DNA of 34,324 nt from Candidatus Muiribacterium halophilum (GCA_023228995.1 JALOAD010000039.1:1-34324), one strand, 5' to 3'. Positions 24,508-33,039 are shown, counted from the stretch's first letter. Notes: generated by a model from the sequence alone, not told the origin. Numbers and translations are program-made.

Positions 24508-25782
24508 TTATTTCAATTTCAAACCCATAGCCTCAGCGATTTTTACTGGAATATCAGTATTATCAAGCATACCAGTAAAAAGATTTGCATTTATTCCATC
24601 TGCCATCACTGCAACCATTGAACCTTCATGATCACTTGTTGTCCAATCAATCATAGCTTTATTATTAATAATTTTTGTAAATACATAAGTTGCTTGTCCA
24701 CCTAAACTATAATAAGAAGGTCTTTTACAATCTTTTTCTGCCATTACAGTTTTTACATCTTTGTCATCCCATTTATAACCTGTATATTTTTCCATTATTT
24801 CTCTTGCATCTGAAAAATCTGGTTTCATTAATGAAATGATAAAATCTGGTGTATGTTGAAATCCTTTTAATACTTCAGGGAAATATTCATATTTCTTTTT
24901 ACCTAATGCAAGTCCACCAGTTGAATGATCTGCTGTAACAACTATTAGAGTATCTCTATTTAATTTTGCAAAGCTCAAAGCTTCATTTACAGCTTTATCA
25001 AAAGCTAATGTGTCATATACAGTTCCAACAGGGTCGTTTGCATGTGCTGCATGATCTATTCTTCCACCTTCTACCATTAAGAAAAAACCATTATCGTTTT
25101 TTAAAAGTTCTAATGCTTTTCTTGTCATTAATGCGATTGATGGTTCATCAACAGTTCTATCTAATTCATAATTCATGTAACTTTCAGTAAATAATCCAAG
25201 AACTTTACCTGATTTTATATTTGTAAGTTCATCTCTTGTTTTTACAAGTTGATAATTTTTTGCTGAAACTTTATCAAGAATTTTTGCATATCTTTTAAAT
25301 CCACCACCAAGCATAACATCTGCTCCAGTTAGAAGCTGATTCTCAGCTATTTCATATTCGTTTCCTCTAGCTGCATTATGTGCAGTAAAACAAGCTGGAG
25401 TTGCATGTGTTACAGTTGTTGTTGTTACAATTCCTGTTTTTCTACCACTTTCTTTTGCAAGTTCAAGAATTGTCTTAACAGATTTCCCGTCAGGAGTAAC
25501 TGCAATCATACCATTTGTAGTCTTATATCCAGTAGAAAGAGCTGTTCCTGCTGCTGCTGAATCAGTAATGTTGTTTGAAGCACTGTGTGTTGAAATCAAT
25601 CCTGAATATTTAAGTGTATCCATTACAAGATGACCTTCATTTACAACTCTTGATAGAGTTATTTGAGGAATTCCCATTCCATCACCAATTAAAAAAATTA
25701 CATTTTTTACACTTTCAGCATTAACTGAAAAGATAAAAAACATAACAAATAGCATACATAAAACTGTTTTTGCGTTTTTCAT
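24508..25782 (-). CDS. phoA: Exported alkaline phosphatase
   Basis: 424 residues. The signal peptide is 1-22 (cut after VNA). All main active-site elements are visible: LIGDGMG with the first metal Asp, NITDSAAAGT with the nucleophile S75, EGGRIDHAAHAND, VTADHSTGG and TTSDHEG with the metal-binding His and Asp residues. The enzyme releases phosphate from phosphomonoesters in the periplasm using two zincs and usually magnesium. AAAGGAG precedes the ATG, which lies 15 nt after the yqeY stop, so the two share a transcript. I see no recognisable Pho box, and the promoter is in front of yqeY. Confidence 0.95.
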   Translation of the reverse strand: MKNAKTVLCMLFVMFFIFSVNAESVKNVIFLIGDGMGIPQITLSRVVNEGHLVMDTLKYSGLISTHSASNNITDSAAAGTALSTGYKTTNGMIAVTPDGKSVKTILELAKESGRKTGIVTTTTVTHATPACFTAHNAARGNEYEIAENQLLTGADVMLGGGFKRYAKILDKVSAKNYQLVKTRDELTNIKSGKVLGLFTESYMNYELDRTVDEPSIALMTRKALELLKNDNGFFLMVEGGRIDHAAHANDPVGTVYDTLAFDKAVNEALSFAKLNRDTLIVVTADHSTGGLALGKKKYEYFPEVLKGFQHTPDFIISLMKPDFSDAREIMEKYTGYKWDDKDVKTVMAEKDCKRPSYYSLGGQATYVFTKIINNKAMIDWTTSDHEGSMVAVMADGINANLFTGMLDNTDIPVKIAEAMGLKLK

Positions 25783-25797
25783 ACTATATCTCCTTTT

Positions 25798-26229
25798 TTA
25801 TAATAATTTGTTTATAATATTACTTGCTTTTTTACCATCATAACTTCCATCATGATTTTGTTTAAGCTTTTTCATTATTATTCCCATGCTTTTTTTACTT
25901 TTATCTTCCAATTCTGATATATAACTTTTTATAATAATTTCAAGTTCGTTATCATTAAGCTGTTTTGGCTGAAAACTTTCAAGTATTTCTTTTTCTTTTT
26001 CATCCTGCATACAATCTATAGAATTTTGTTTTTTTAATTCAACAGTTTCTTTATTTCCTTTTATAAACTTTTTTAAAACATCCATAAGTTCGGTCTCATT
26101 AGGTTCTCTTCTACCATTATTTATTGCAATAGTTTTAGCTTCAGAATAAAGTGTATTTAATAAATTGGCTTTAACTGAATCTTTACTTTTACGAGCTTCA
26201 AGTATTTCTTTTTTTATTCTTTCAAGCAT
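25798..26229 (-). CDS. yqeY: GatB/YqeY domain protein
   Basis: 143 residues, close to the usual ~148. The helical N-terminal half begins MLERIKKEILEARKSKD and contains NLLNTLYSEAK. The C-terminal half ends in MKKLKQNHDGSYDGKKAS, matching the family's G-x-x-DG-x-x-AS ending. The domain resembles the tRNA-binding tail of GatB; the function of free-standing YqeY is not settled. I take the ATG at 26229 with GGAGG upstream rather than the longer frame to 26277. It is the first gene of an operon with phoA. Confidence 0.88.
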   Translation of the reverse strand: MLERIKKEILEARKSKDSVKANLLNTLYSEAKTIAINNGRREPNETELMDVLKKFIKGNKETVELKKQNSIDCMQDEKEKEILESFQPKQLNDNELEIIIKSYISELEDKSKKSMGIIMKKLKQNHDGSYDGKKASNIINKLL

Positions 26230-26265
26230 AAAACCTCCAAAATTTTTAAGCAATTTTTCATATTT

Positions 26266-26294
26266 ATGATAACGCAATATTATTTGTTAGTCAA
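26266..26294 (-). promoter_or_regulatory. Promoter for yqeY-phoA
   Basis: TTGACT (26289-26294), a 17-bp spacer and TATCAT (26266-26271) on the minus strand, 36 nt before the yqeY ATG. Confidence 0.55.
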
Positions 26295-26314
26295 ACAAAA
26301 ACCAATTTTTAAAA

Positions 26315-28417
26315 TTACATTATACAAGCTAATATTCCACCGATTATACACAAAACTCCCCAAAAAAGTTTAAACCAATATACATAACAATTAAGATTTT
26401 GAAATGAAGATTTCAAATTCAATATTTCAATATAAGGAACAGGTGCTCTTCTAAACCAGCCAGTTATTGTAACATCTTGACCTGAAAAATCCCCAGCTCT
26501 TAAAATAGCAAAAAAGAATTCAAATATTCTTAATGGTTGTTTGTAATCAAGAAATATTATTCCTGTTTGATCTTGAATTATAAAATCCTCACTAAAAATA
26601 TATCCAGGAATTCCTCTACCTATTATTTTCCCCTTTATTGTAACAGGAACTCCTCTAATACCAGATACTTTAACGATTTTTAACAAAGATGAAACATTCA
26701 TTTCAGGAAACATATCTGATTTATATGAAAACCATGTTCTAATCATAATTGCTAAACCATATATAACAAAAACTCCTTTTAAATGAAAAATATCAAAAGC
26801 TGTTCTTTCCATATAATAAGTTCCAAAAGCTATTATCATCATAACAAATATAAGGATTTCAGGTAAATATCCAATAAACATATCAATAAAAAATTCATCC
26901 CAATAACTTTCAGGTTTTCTTTCATCAAATTCAATATAAGGCTCTTCACCTTGAACGATAGATTGCCTTGATAAAGCATCAATTCTTTTAGCAATAAGAG
27001 GATGAGTTGAACTTATTTCATAAAATCCAGCCCAAGGATTCCATAAATCCCATCTCATTGCACCTTTTATATCATTTTTATCAAGATTATCACCCATAGA
27101 TTCAGCATGAGAACTAAAAGATGATATAGCAAAAGATTTTGCAGCTTTAGCATCAAATATTCCCATAGTCGAAATACCTTCCAAAGCTGGATTTCTTTTA
27201 TTTTTATCATTTTTATCTTCTTTTTTGCCAGCAAGACCATAGCCTATTTTAACAAGTGCTTGTGAAAGTGAATTAGGAGAAACATATTTACCTGCAAATC
27301 TATCTGCATAATATTCTCTAACTCTTGAAAACCACAATACTACATATTCTGAAAGTATATATAAAAGATATGCAAAAGCTGCAATTAAAAGCTTTGGCAT
27401 ATTATCTTTGCCTTTTGTCTTAACTCTAATAACAGTTCTGTAAATATAATACATAAACATAGGAACAATCTTTGCAATAGTCATAAGAAGCATATCCCAA
27501 TGAACTGCATGACCAATTTCATGCGCAATAACACCGTTAAGTTCTTCTTCGCCAAGAAGTTTAAACATACCATTTGTTATTATAATTCTTGCATTATTTG
27601 GAGTATGTCCATAAGTAAATGCATTTGGAGAACCATCAGGAATAACACCGATTTTAGGAAATTTCATATTATTCATTTTGCAAACTTTTTCAATAAATTT
27701 AGCAGTATTTTCAGGCAATTCAGCTTTAACAAGCCAATTGACTTTATAAAAAAACCTTAGCATTAAATCCATAATAAATGACGATATTACAAATTGAACA
27801 AAAGCAATTACAACAAAAATAAAAAATGCAAAATCATTAGATAATACTTCAAATTCAACTAAAGTTATAAATATCAAACCAAGAAGTGCATAAAGCATTA
27901 CAACTGTGTTAATTGATACTAAAGCAAGATTAGGAAGTGGTTTTAAAAAAGCTTTATATCTTCGTTTTTTTGTAGAATTTGCTTTTTTGCCATACATACT
28001 TTGCCAATCATCTTGAGCTTTTGATTTATCTTTTATATCTTTGTTATTCATAACATTGTTATTTATTTTGGATTCAAACTTAATATTAAATCCAAGATTT
28101 TTACTTCCTGGAATTCTCTCAAGCTCACCTTTATCAAAAAACATTCCACCATCTTCTCCATCAATATCAACTTCAATATCACCTAATTTTATTAAAAGGA
28201 GTTTTTTACCTGTTTTAGGATTAATTCTTTTAGAAGGAGAACTTTCTTTAAGAGCATTTTCAATTTTGAACTTTACATAAGTTGGAGAAGAAGAAAAATA
28301 GAATATTTCTCCTTTATCAAGCCACACTCCATTACATTTTTCGCAATAATCTACAAGCACACCCGCAGTTGTCATTAATTCCTTAAAATTCTCTGAACCA
28401 CAGCATGGACATTTCAT
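26315..28417 (-). CDS. Zinc-ribbon / M48 metalloprotease / OB-like membrane protein
   Basis: 700 residues with an unusual layout. Residues 1-40 form a TFIIB-type zinc ribbon (CPCC at 3-6, CEKC at 25-28, then GVWLDKGEI). Residues about 66-102 repeat the same pattern (GMFFDKGEL) with the cysteines lost. Hydrophobic segments at about 165-220 precede the M48 peptidase domain, with HEIGH at 299-303 and the third zinc ligand in REYYADRFAG. Two more hydrophobic segments follow, then a beta-rich stretch (VPVTIKGKIIGRGIPG to DVTITGWFRR) that resembles an OB fold, and a final hydrophobic helix. It should be an inner-membrane zinc protease related to HtpX, perhaps in membrane-protein quality control. 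GAGAGG supports the ATG at 28417. It lies 11 nt after the methyltransferase gene. Confidence 0.85.
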   Translation of the reverse strand: MKCPCCGSENFKELMTTAGVLVDYCEKCNGVWLDKGEIFYFSSSPTYVKFKIENALKESSPSKRINPKTGKKLLLIKLGDIEVDIDGEDGGMFFDKGELERIPGSKNLGFNIKFESKINNNVMNNKDIKDKSKAQDDWQSMYGKKANSTKKRRYKAFLKPLPNLALVSINTVVMLYALLGLIFITLVEFEVLSNDFAFFIFVVIAFVQFVISSFIMDLMLRFFYKVNWLVKAELPENTAKFIEKVCKMNNMKFPKIGVIPDGSPNAFTYGHTPNNARIIITNGMFKLLGEEELNGVIAHEIGHAVHWDMLLMTIAKIVPMFMYYIYRTVIRVKTKGKDNMPKLLIAAFAYLLYILSEYVVLWFSRVREYYADRFAGKYVSPNSLSQALVKIGYGLAGKKEDKNDKNKRNPALEGISTMGIFDAKAAKSFAISSFSSHAESMGDNLDKNDIKGAMRWDLWNPWAGFYEISSTHPLIAKRIDALSRQSIVQGEEPYIEFDERKPESYWDEFFIDMFIGYLPEILIFVMMIIAFGTYYMERTAFDIFHLKGVFVIYGLAIMIRTWFSYKSDMFPEMNVSSLLKIVKVSGIRGVPVTIKGKIIGRGIPGYIFSEDFIIQDQTGIIFLDYKQPLRIFEFFFAILRAGDFSGQDVTITGWFRRAPVPYIEILNLKSSFQNLNCYVYWFKLFWGVLCIIGGILACIM

Positions 28418-28428
28418 TATTAACCTCT

Positions 28429-29100
28429 CTATTCTTTTCTCCATTTTGCAATTATAACGCCAGGAATTTCCTTTCCTGAAAAAAATCTTTCATCATTCAT
28501 AGTTATTTTTTGCGAATTTGTATAAGGATTTGTAAAATTACAATATTTGATAAACTCAAGGTTTTCTGAATCAAGTGAAAATATAAAACCTCTGTTTTTA
28601 AAAGATGCATTATACCAATAATTACTGAATTCAAGACTTTTTTTCTTTAAATAAGAAGCCCATCTGCTTTCAAGATTTACAATTACGATTATTATTGAAC
28701 CATATTTTTTTGTAACTCTTTTCATCTCACTAAAAACTTTTCTTGGATCTAAGAAGAATTCTAATGCAAAAAAACATAGAGTAATATCAAAGTGATTTTC
28801 AGGAAAATGTAAATTATCAGATTCCATTCTCATAAAATCAAGTCCATAATATTTGTTTTCTTTTTTTAAAGATTCTATAAGTTCTCTTGATTCGTCTACT
28901 GATGTTACTAAAGCTCCGAAATCAGCTATATATTTTGATATTAAATTTTTTCCACATGATAGATTAAGTACTTTCATCCTTGGTTTTATATTCATTATAT
29001 TAACAACATTATCTAAAGATAATTCAAAAAAAAATGAGAGTTTTTTATCAAATGAAAAAACATCTTCTTTAAGATGAAAATTTTTATTATCAGAATCCAT
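28429..29100 (-). CDS. Class I SAM-dependent methyltransferase
   Basis: 223 residues. KVLNLSCGKNLIS near residue 43 is motif I (glycine loop, here with S-C-G), followed by TSVDES with the acidic ribose-binding residue and FDITLCFFALEFFLDP as motif IV. MKRVTKKYGSIIIV fits the post-motif strand. It resembles the Methyltransf_11 group; the substrate is unknown. GAGG precedes the ATG, and an extended -10 lies about 50 nt upstream. It is co-transcribed with the M48 protease gene 11 nt downstream. Confidence 0.85.
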   Translation of the reverse strand: MDSDNKNFHLKEDVFSFDKKLSFFFELSLDNVVNIMNIKPRMKVLNLSCGKNLISKYIADFGALVTSVDESRELIESLKKENKYYGLDFMRMESDNLHFPENHFDITLCFFALEFFLDPRKVFSEMKRVTKKYGSIIIVIVNLESRWASYLKKKSLEFSNYWYNASFKNRGFIFSLDSENLEFIKYCNFTNPYTNSQKITMNDERFFSGKEIPGVIIAKWRKE

Positions 29101-29147
29101 TAAAACCTCAAAATAGAATTTTTTAAAATTATTAATATGAGTTTATA

Positions 29148-29156
29148 ATTATATCA
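29148..29156 (-). promoter_or_regulatory. Extended -10 promoter for methyltransferase-M48 operon
   Basis: TGATATAAT on the minus strand, a complete extended -10, 47 nt before the methyltransferase ATG. A weak TTCCAC lies 17 bp further upstream. Confidence 0.5.
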
Positions 29157-29190
29157 TAAAATGAAAAATAGTGGAAGAAATAATACAGTT

Positions 29191-29405
29191 AGCATAAATT
29201 CATATAAAAAATGAATTTATTAGTTAACAACTACTTCGTAGCTTAGTTAGCACAGCTAAAGCTTTTAGTGAGTTAAAAACAAAAAAATCAGTTTAATTTC
29301 TTTACTAACTAAAACTCTTTGATGACAAAGTTTTGTAAATGTAACATAGTGATTTTGTTTTTTTCACTAATGTCATAAAATGACATGTCACGCTTTATCT
29401 GTCAT
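29191..29405. repeat. Short hairpin array 3
   Basis: Hairpins in order: ATAAATTCAT and its exact complement (29194-29203 and 29211-29220), CTAC-TTC-GTAG (29231-29241), AGCT pairs at 29254-29263, CTTTG-ATGA-CAAAG (about 29317-29330), and ATGTCAT-AAA-ATGACAT (29370-29386). The lead-in AATACAGTTAGC and the linkers TAGTTAAC and TAGTTAGC are shared with array 2, and GTCACGCTTTATCTGTCA with array 1. With MITE copy 3 and the recA promoter region it fills the 684-bp gap before the recA operon. Confidence 0.7.
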
Positions 29406-29486
29406 TGTTTTTTGTACTTTTCTTTTCCCGAGACCCTAACCCCGTATCCCGTATACCTTTTTTCTGTGTTTCATTTTGATACAATA

Positions 29487-29636
29487 GAGGCTTTTGAAAA
29501 ATGCAATTTTCTTTTTTCAAAATTAACTTTAAAAATAAACAGCATGGTCAGGCCGACCTATGTAAGCTAAATTTAGAGTTCGGCACAGACCCTATTTTGT
29601 ATCAATCTTTGATTTTTTTAGTTTTTCAACAGCTTC
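29487..29636. mobile_element. MITE, copy 3 of 3
   Basis: 150 bp, ends GAGGCTTTTGAAAAA and TTTTTCAACAGCTTC, somewhat decayed. The interior is almost identical to copy 2. Flanks are AATA and ATTA, so a target duplication is uncertain. It ends 100 bp before the sigma-54 promoter of the recA operon. Confidence 0.8.
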
Positions 29637-29669
29637 ATTACCTCTGACCTTGCATTTTCGGTTTTTTTT

Positions 29670-29691
29670 CGGTATTTTTTAAAATATGCCG
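29670..29691. promoter_or_regulatory. Near-palindrome, candidate activator site
   Basis: A 22-bp imperfect palindrome, CGGTATTTTTT followed by AAAATATGCCG, pairing at 9 of 11 positions. Its centre is about 82 bp upstream of the predicted sigma-54 start site, the usual distance for an enhancer-binding activator. An 18-bp AT-only palindrome (29698-29715) lies between it and the promoter. Confidence 0.4.
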
Positions 29692-29735
29692 AAATATAAT
29701 ATTATTAATAATATTTTTTTAAAAAATTAAAAGTT

Positions 29736-29751
29736 TGGCACAGATTTTGCA
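29736..29751 (+). promoter_or_regulatory. Sigma-54 promoter of the recA operon
   Basis: TGGCAC, 5 bp, TTGCA: the -24 GG (29737-29738) and -12 GC (29749-29750) are exactly 10 bp apart, a full consensus match. The start point would be near 29762, about 23 nt before the first ATG. A 7-codon upstream frame (29765-29788) overlaps that ATG as ATGA. Confidence 0.8.
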
Positions 29752-29784
29752 TAAGGTTAGGCAAATGAAAAAAAGAGGTGTAAA

Positions 29785-30285
29785 ATGACAAATAACAGTT
29801 TGCTACAAGAAGATTTTTTTTCAAATGACCTTACTTTATACAAGAATGAAAAAGTTATAAATATTTTTAATCTTTTTTTAGATTACAATGAATTACTTGT
29901 CAAAAAAATTCAATTCTGTATGGAATTTTTTGAAGAAAATAACTTTTCAGAAAGCGATAGATTGCATTCTGAAATAATGCTTGTTGTTAAAAATGAAAAA
30001 ACAAATATTTCAAAAAAAGCTCAAAGTCTTTTATATGAATTATGCGTATTTTATCTTTCAAATGACATGAATTTAAAAGCTCACGAAACTATGGAAGCAA
30101 TACCAAATTCAGATTACAAAGTTAAAGCTCTTATGACTTATGGAATGAAATTAAAAAAAGAATGCGGTATAACATTTGCAAATGTTTATTTTTCAAAAGC
30201 AAGAAAAATCATTGACCAATTTGATATAATTAAAAAAAATATCATTTTAAATAAAAATATAACAGAAAAAAATATTGCTAACTAA
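29785..30285 (+). CDS. Helical protein of unknown function upstream of recA
   Basis: 166 residues, family not recognised. It is predicted almost wholly helical, with no signal peptide or membrane segment. The spacing of [29 protein letters not shown] and [19 protein letters not shown] is suggestive of TPR-like helix pairs. GAGGTG stands before the ATG. It is the first gene behind a sigma-54 promoter, and recA follows 16 nt after its stop, so it may act in the same stress response. No similarity to RecX or other usual recA neighbours is apparent. Confidence 0.75.
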   Translation: MTNNSLLQEDFFSNDLTLYKNEKVINIFNLFLDYNELLVKKIQFCMEFFEENNFSESDRLHSEIMLVVKNEKTNISKKAQSLLYELCVFYLSNDMNLKAHETMEAIPNSDYKVKALMTYGMKLKKECGITFANVYFSKARKIIDQFDIIKKNIILNKNITEKNIAN

Positions 30286-30301
30286 AAACAGGAGGATTCA
30301 A

Positions 30302-31357
30302 ATGAGCAAAAGCGAAAAACAAACTGAAAAACAAGCCGTAAAACTACCTGAAATAACTAATGAAAGAGATTCGGGAAGACAAAAAGCTCTCGAACTTGCG
30401 ATTTCACAGATACATAAGAATTTTGGTAAAGGTTCAATAATGCGACTCGGAGATACAGACCACAAAGCAAATGTAGAAGTAATATCTACAGGTTCTATTG
30501 GTCTTGATGATGCTCTCGGAGTAGGCGGTTTTCCAAAAGGTAGAATAATTGAAGTATTTGGACCTGAATCTTCTGGTAAAACCACTCTTGCAATGCATGC
30601 AGTTGCACAATGTCAAAAAAATGGTGGAACAGCTGCTTTCATAGATGCAGAACATGCTTTTGATCCTATATATGCAAACAAACTTGGTATTAATGTTGAT
30701 GATCTTTTAATTTCTCAACCTACAACTGGTGAAGAAGCTTTACAAATTGCAGAAACACTTATTAGAAGTGGAGCTGTCGATATTGTTGTTGTTGACTCAG
30801 TTGCTGCACTTGTTCCAGAAGCTGAAATCAAAGGTGAAATCGGAGATAGTTTTATTGGATTACAAGCTCGACTTATGTCACAAGCTTTAAGAAGACTAAC
30901 TGGAGTTATATCTAAATCAAATTCTGTTGCTTTATTTATTAATCAGATTAGAGAAAAAATCGGTGTTATGTTCGGTAATCCTGAAACAACACCTGGTGGT
31001 AGAGCTCTTAAGTTTTATGCTTCTACTAGAATTGATATTAGAAGAAAATCAACTATTAAAGTTGGCGAAAATTCTGTAGGTAATGCTGTTCAAGCTAAAG
31101 TTGTAAAAAACAAAGTAGCTCCTCCATTTAAAATTGCATATTTTGATATAATGTTTGGAGTTGGTATTTGTGCTTATGCTGAAACATTTGACCTTGCAAC
31201 AAATCTTGACATTATAAATAGAGCTGGCTCATGGTATTCATACGAAGATACAAAACTTGGACAAGGTAAAGATAATATTGTTAATTTATTAAAAGAAAAT
31301 ACTGAACTTTTTAATAAAATTAAAAAACAGGTTATTGAAAAATTAAAGAACAAATAA
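30302..31357 (+). CDS. recA: Recombinase RecA
   Basis: 351 residues, full length. Walker A GPESSGKT, Walker [15 protein letters not shown], loop L1 around [19 protein letters not shown], loop L2 in [20 protein letters not shown], and the ATP-capping [11 protein letters not shown] are all present. It forms the ATP-dependent nucleoprotein filament for strand exchange and, where LexA exists, co-protease activation. I start at the ATG at 30302 with AGGAGG upstream; the longer frame to 30275 runs into the previous gene. It is the second gene behind a sigma-54 promoter. I see no LexA-type box, though its sequence in this lineage is unknown. A strong terminator follows. Confidence 0.99.
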   Translation: MSKSEKQTEKQAVKLPEITNERDSGRQKALELAISQIHKNFGKGSIMRLGDTDHKANVEVISTGSIGLDDALGVGGFPKGRIIEVFGPESSGKTTLAMHAVAQCQKNGGTAAFIDAEHAFDPIYANKLGINVDDLLISQPTTGEEALQIAETLIRSGAVDIVVVDSVAALVPEAEIKGEIGDSFIGLQARLMSQALRRLTGVISKSNSVALFINQIREKIGVMFGNPETTPGGRALKFYASTRIDIRRKSTIKVGENSVGNAVQAKVVKNKVAPPFKIAYFDIMFGVGICAYAETFDLATNLDIINRAGSWYSYEDTKLGQGKDNIVNLLKENTELFNKIKKQVIEKLKNK

Positions 31358-31380
31358 TTTGTTCTTTGAACCCTCACTTA

Positions 31381-31410
31381 AGCTGTCTCATGATGAGACA
31401 GCTTTTTTTT
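31381..31410 (+). terminator. Intrinsic terminator of the recA operon
   Basis: AGCTGTCTCA, loop TGA, TGAGACAGCT: a 10-bp perfect stem followed by seven more T. It overlaps the last bases of the convergent activator gene. Confidence 0.95.
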
Positions 31411-32956
31411 ATTTAATATATGTTTTAACTGTATTTTTTGAAATTTTAAGTTTAGAAGCTGTTTTCGTAATGTTATTATTACATATTTTAAAAACTTTTT
31501 TAATATAATCTTTTTTAAAAGTTTCAAAATCTTTTATATCTTCAATAGAATGACAAATATCTAAATCTTTACTTACATTTTTTACAATTTCACTGTCAGA
31601 TTTATCTTGAATAAAATTTTCTTTAAGATTTTCTTTTTTAAGAACTTCTTCTTCCAGAACTTCTTTTTGTAAAAATTTAAAATCCCATTCATCAAGTATA
31701 TAAGCTCTTTCAAGTGAATTTTGAAGTTGTCTAACATTACCAGGCCAATTATATTTTTTTAATGTTTCAATTTGAGAATTATCGAGTTGTACAAAATTAT
31801 AGACATTATCTCTTTTTTTGTAAATTTCCCTAAGTATAAAATTTGATATATAACCAATATCTTGTATTTGCTCTCTTAATGGAATTGAATTTATATCAAT
31901 AGCTGCAATTCTATAATAAAGATCAGCTCTAAATTGATTTTGATTTATCATTTCTTTTAAATCTCTATTTGTAGCTGCTATTATTCTAACATCAACACTA
32001 TATTCTTGTTTTCCACCAACTCTTTTAAATTTACCATCTTGTAAAACTCTTAAAAGTTTTGATTGTAAAACCATTGGCATTTCACCAATTTCATCCATAA
32101 AAAGTGTTCCATTATCAGCAATTTCAAAAAGTCCTTCTTGAGATTTATCAGCACCAGTAAAAGCACCTTTTTCCCAACCAAATAATTTTGATTCTAAAAG
32201 ATTTTCCTGAAAATTTGCACAAGAAATAACTTCAAAATTACCTTTCCTTTTACTTGCAAAATGCAATGAATATGCAAGTGTAGTTTTGCCAGTACCTGAT
32301 TCACCTGAAATAAGTACATTACAGAATGAATCTTCCCCTATTTTTTCAAGGTGTTTTTTTAACAATTTAACTTTATCTGATTTTCCAAATAAAAAATTTG
32401 AATTATAATAATTTAATTTATTATCTAAAACACGAATTGAATTGTACAAATTAAAACTTGATAAGTTTTTTAAAAAATCTGGATAAAATTCTCTATTATT
32501 AAAATTAAAAAATCTGAATTTAGCTTCTTCTACAGCGTGTGAAATGTTTTTTTGATTAACTTCAAGAAATTTTATAAATTTAGGATTTACATCAAAAAAA
32601 TCAGCCGTTATATTATATAATTCCTTTTCACAATTCCAAAAAGCTCTAAAATCAGCGTATTGATTTAAGCTATTTGCTATGAAACTTATATCAAAATGCG
32701 CTATATAAGTAATTTTTGTAGAGTTTTGAAGGATTTCAGCAATAGCTAAAACACATAATTCTTTTTGTTGAGCATAAACGCCGGGTCCTGCACCGATTAT
32801 AACAAGTTCGTTGATTTTTTCTTGAGATAATTTTTCAAGAGTTTCAAAAAAATTGTTTGTACTACAAACAGTTATTTCATAATCATTAAATTTATTTAAA
32901 AATGCTGAACATGACAAAGCACCATGTATTCCTAAAAAAGTAATTATTTTTTTCAT
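31409..32956 (-). CDS. Sigma-54-dependent transcriptional activator with Rossmann-like sensor
   Basis: 515 residues. Residues 1 to about 185 are an alpha/beta domain (KKIITFLGI, YEITVCS, ELVIIGAGPG, KITYIAHFD) that is not a standard receiver, GAF or PAS domain. Its size and position recall the CARF sensor of RtcR, but I cannot confirm that. The AAA+ domain follows: Walker A GESGTGKT (218-225), the sigma-54 contact loop GAFTGA (264-269), Walker B LFMDEIGE and an arginine-finger region FRADLYYR. The C-terminal Fis-type helix-turn-helix (ITKTASKLKISKNTVKTYI) binds DNA. It lies tail to tail with recA, whose promoter is sigma-54 type. A strong promoter ends 6 nt before this ATG and no ribosome binding site is visible, so it is probably leaderless; an in-frame ATG at 32977 lies upstream of the -10. 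Confidence 0.9.
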   Translation of the reverse strand: MKKIITFLGIHGALSCSAFLNKFNDYEITVCSTNNFFETLEKLSQEKINELVIIGAGPGVYAQQKELCVLAIAEILQNSTKITYIAHFDISFIANSLNQYADFRAFWNCEKELYNITADFFDVNPKFIKFLEVNQKNISHAVEEAKFRFFNFNNREFYPDFLKNLSSFNLYNSIRVLDNKLNYYNSNFLFGKSDKVKLLKKHLEKIGEDSFCNVLISGESGTGKTTLAYSLHFASKRKGNFEVISCANFQENLLESKLFGWEKGAFTGADKSQEGLFEIADNGTLFMDEIGEMPMVLQSKLLRVLQDGKFKRVGGKQEYSVDVRIIAATNRDLKEMINQNQFRADLYYRIAAIDINSIPLREQIQDIGYISNFILREIYKKRDNVYNFVQLDNSQIETLKKYNWPGNVRQLQNSLERAYILDEWDFKFLQKEVLEEEVLKKENLKENFIQDKSDSEIVKNVSKDLDICHSIEDIKDFETFKKDYIKKVFKICNNNITKTASKLKISKNTVKTYIK

Positions 32957-32962
32957 TAATAA

Positions 32963-32991
32963 AATATAACACATCAATTTTTGACAGTCAA
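32963..32991 (-). promoter_or_regulatory. Promoter of the sigma-54 activator gene
   Basis: TTGACT (32986-32991), a 17-bp spacer and TATATT (32963-32968), with the ATG 6 nt further on. This is near-consensus for the housekeeping sigma factor and implies a leaderless message. Confidence 0.65.
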
Positions 32992-33039
32992 TTTTTGATC
33001 AACAAAAACACAAAATAAGTTTACTTTCTTTACTTGTTA

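Noticed and set aside
30298-30655. Minus-strand frames opposite recA
   Set aside because: Antisense to a strongly conserved gene; no ribosome binding site.
31381-31410. Bidirectional terminator serving the sigma-54 activator gene as well
   Set aside because: The T-run follows the stem only in the recA direction; on the other strand the stem is followed by mixed sequence.
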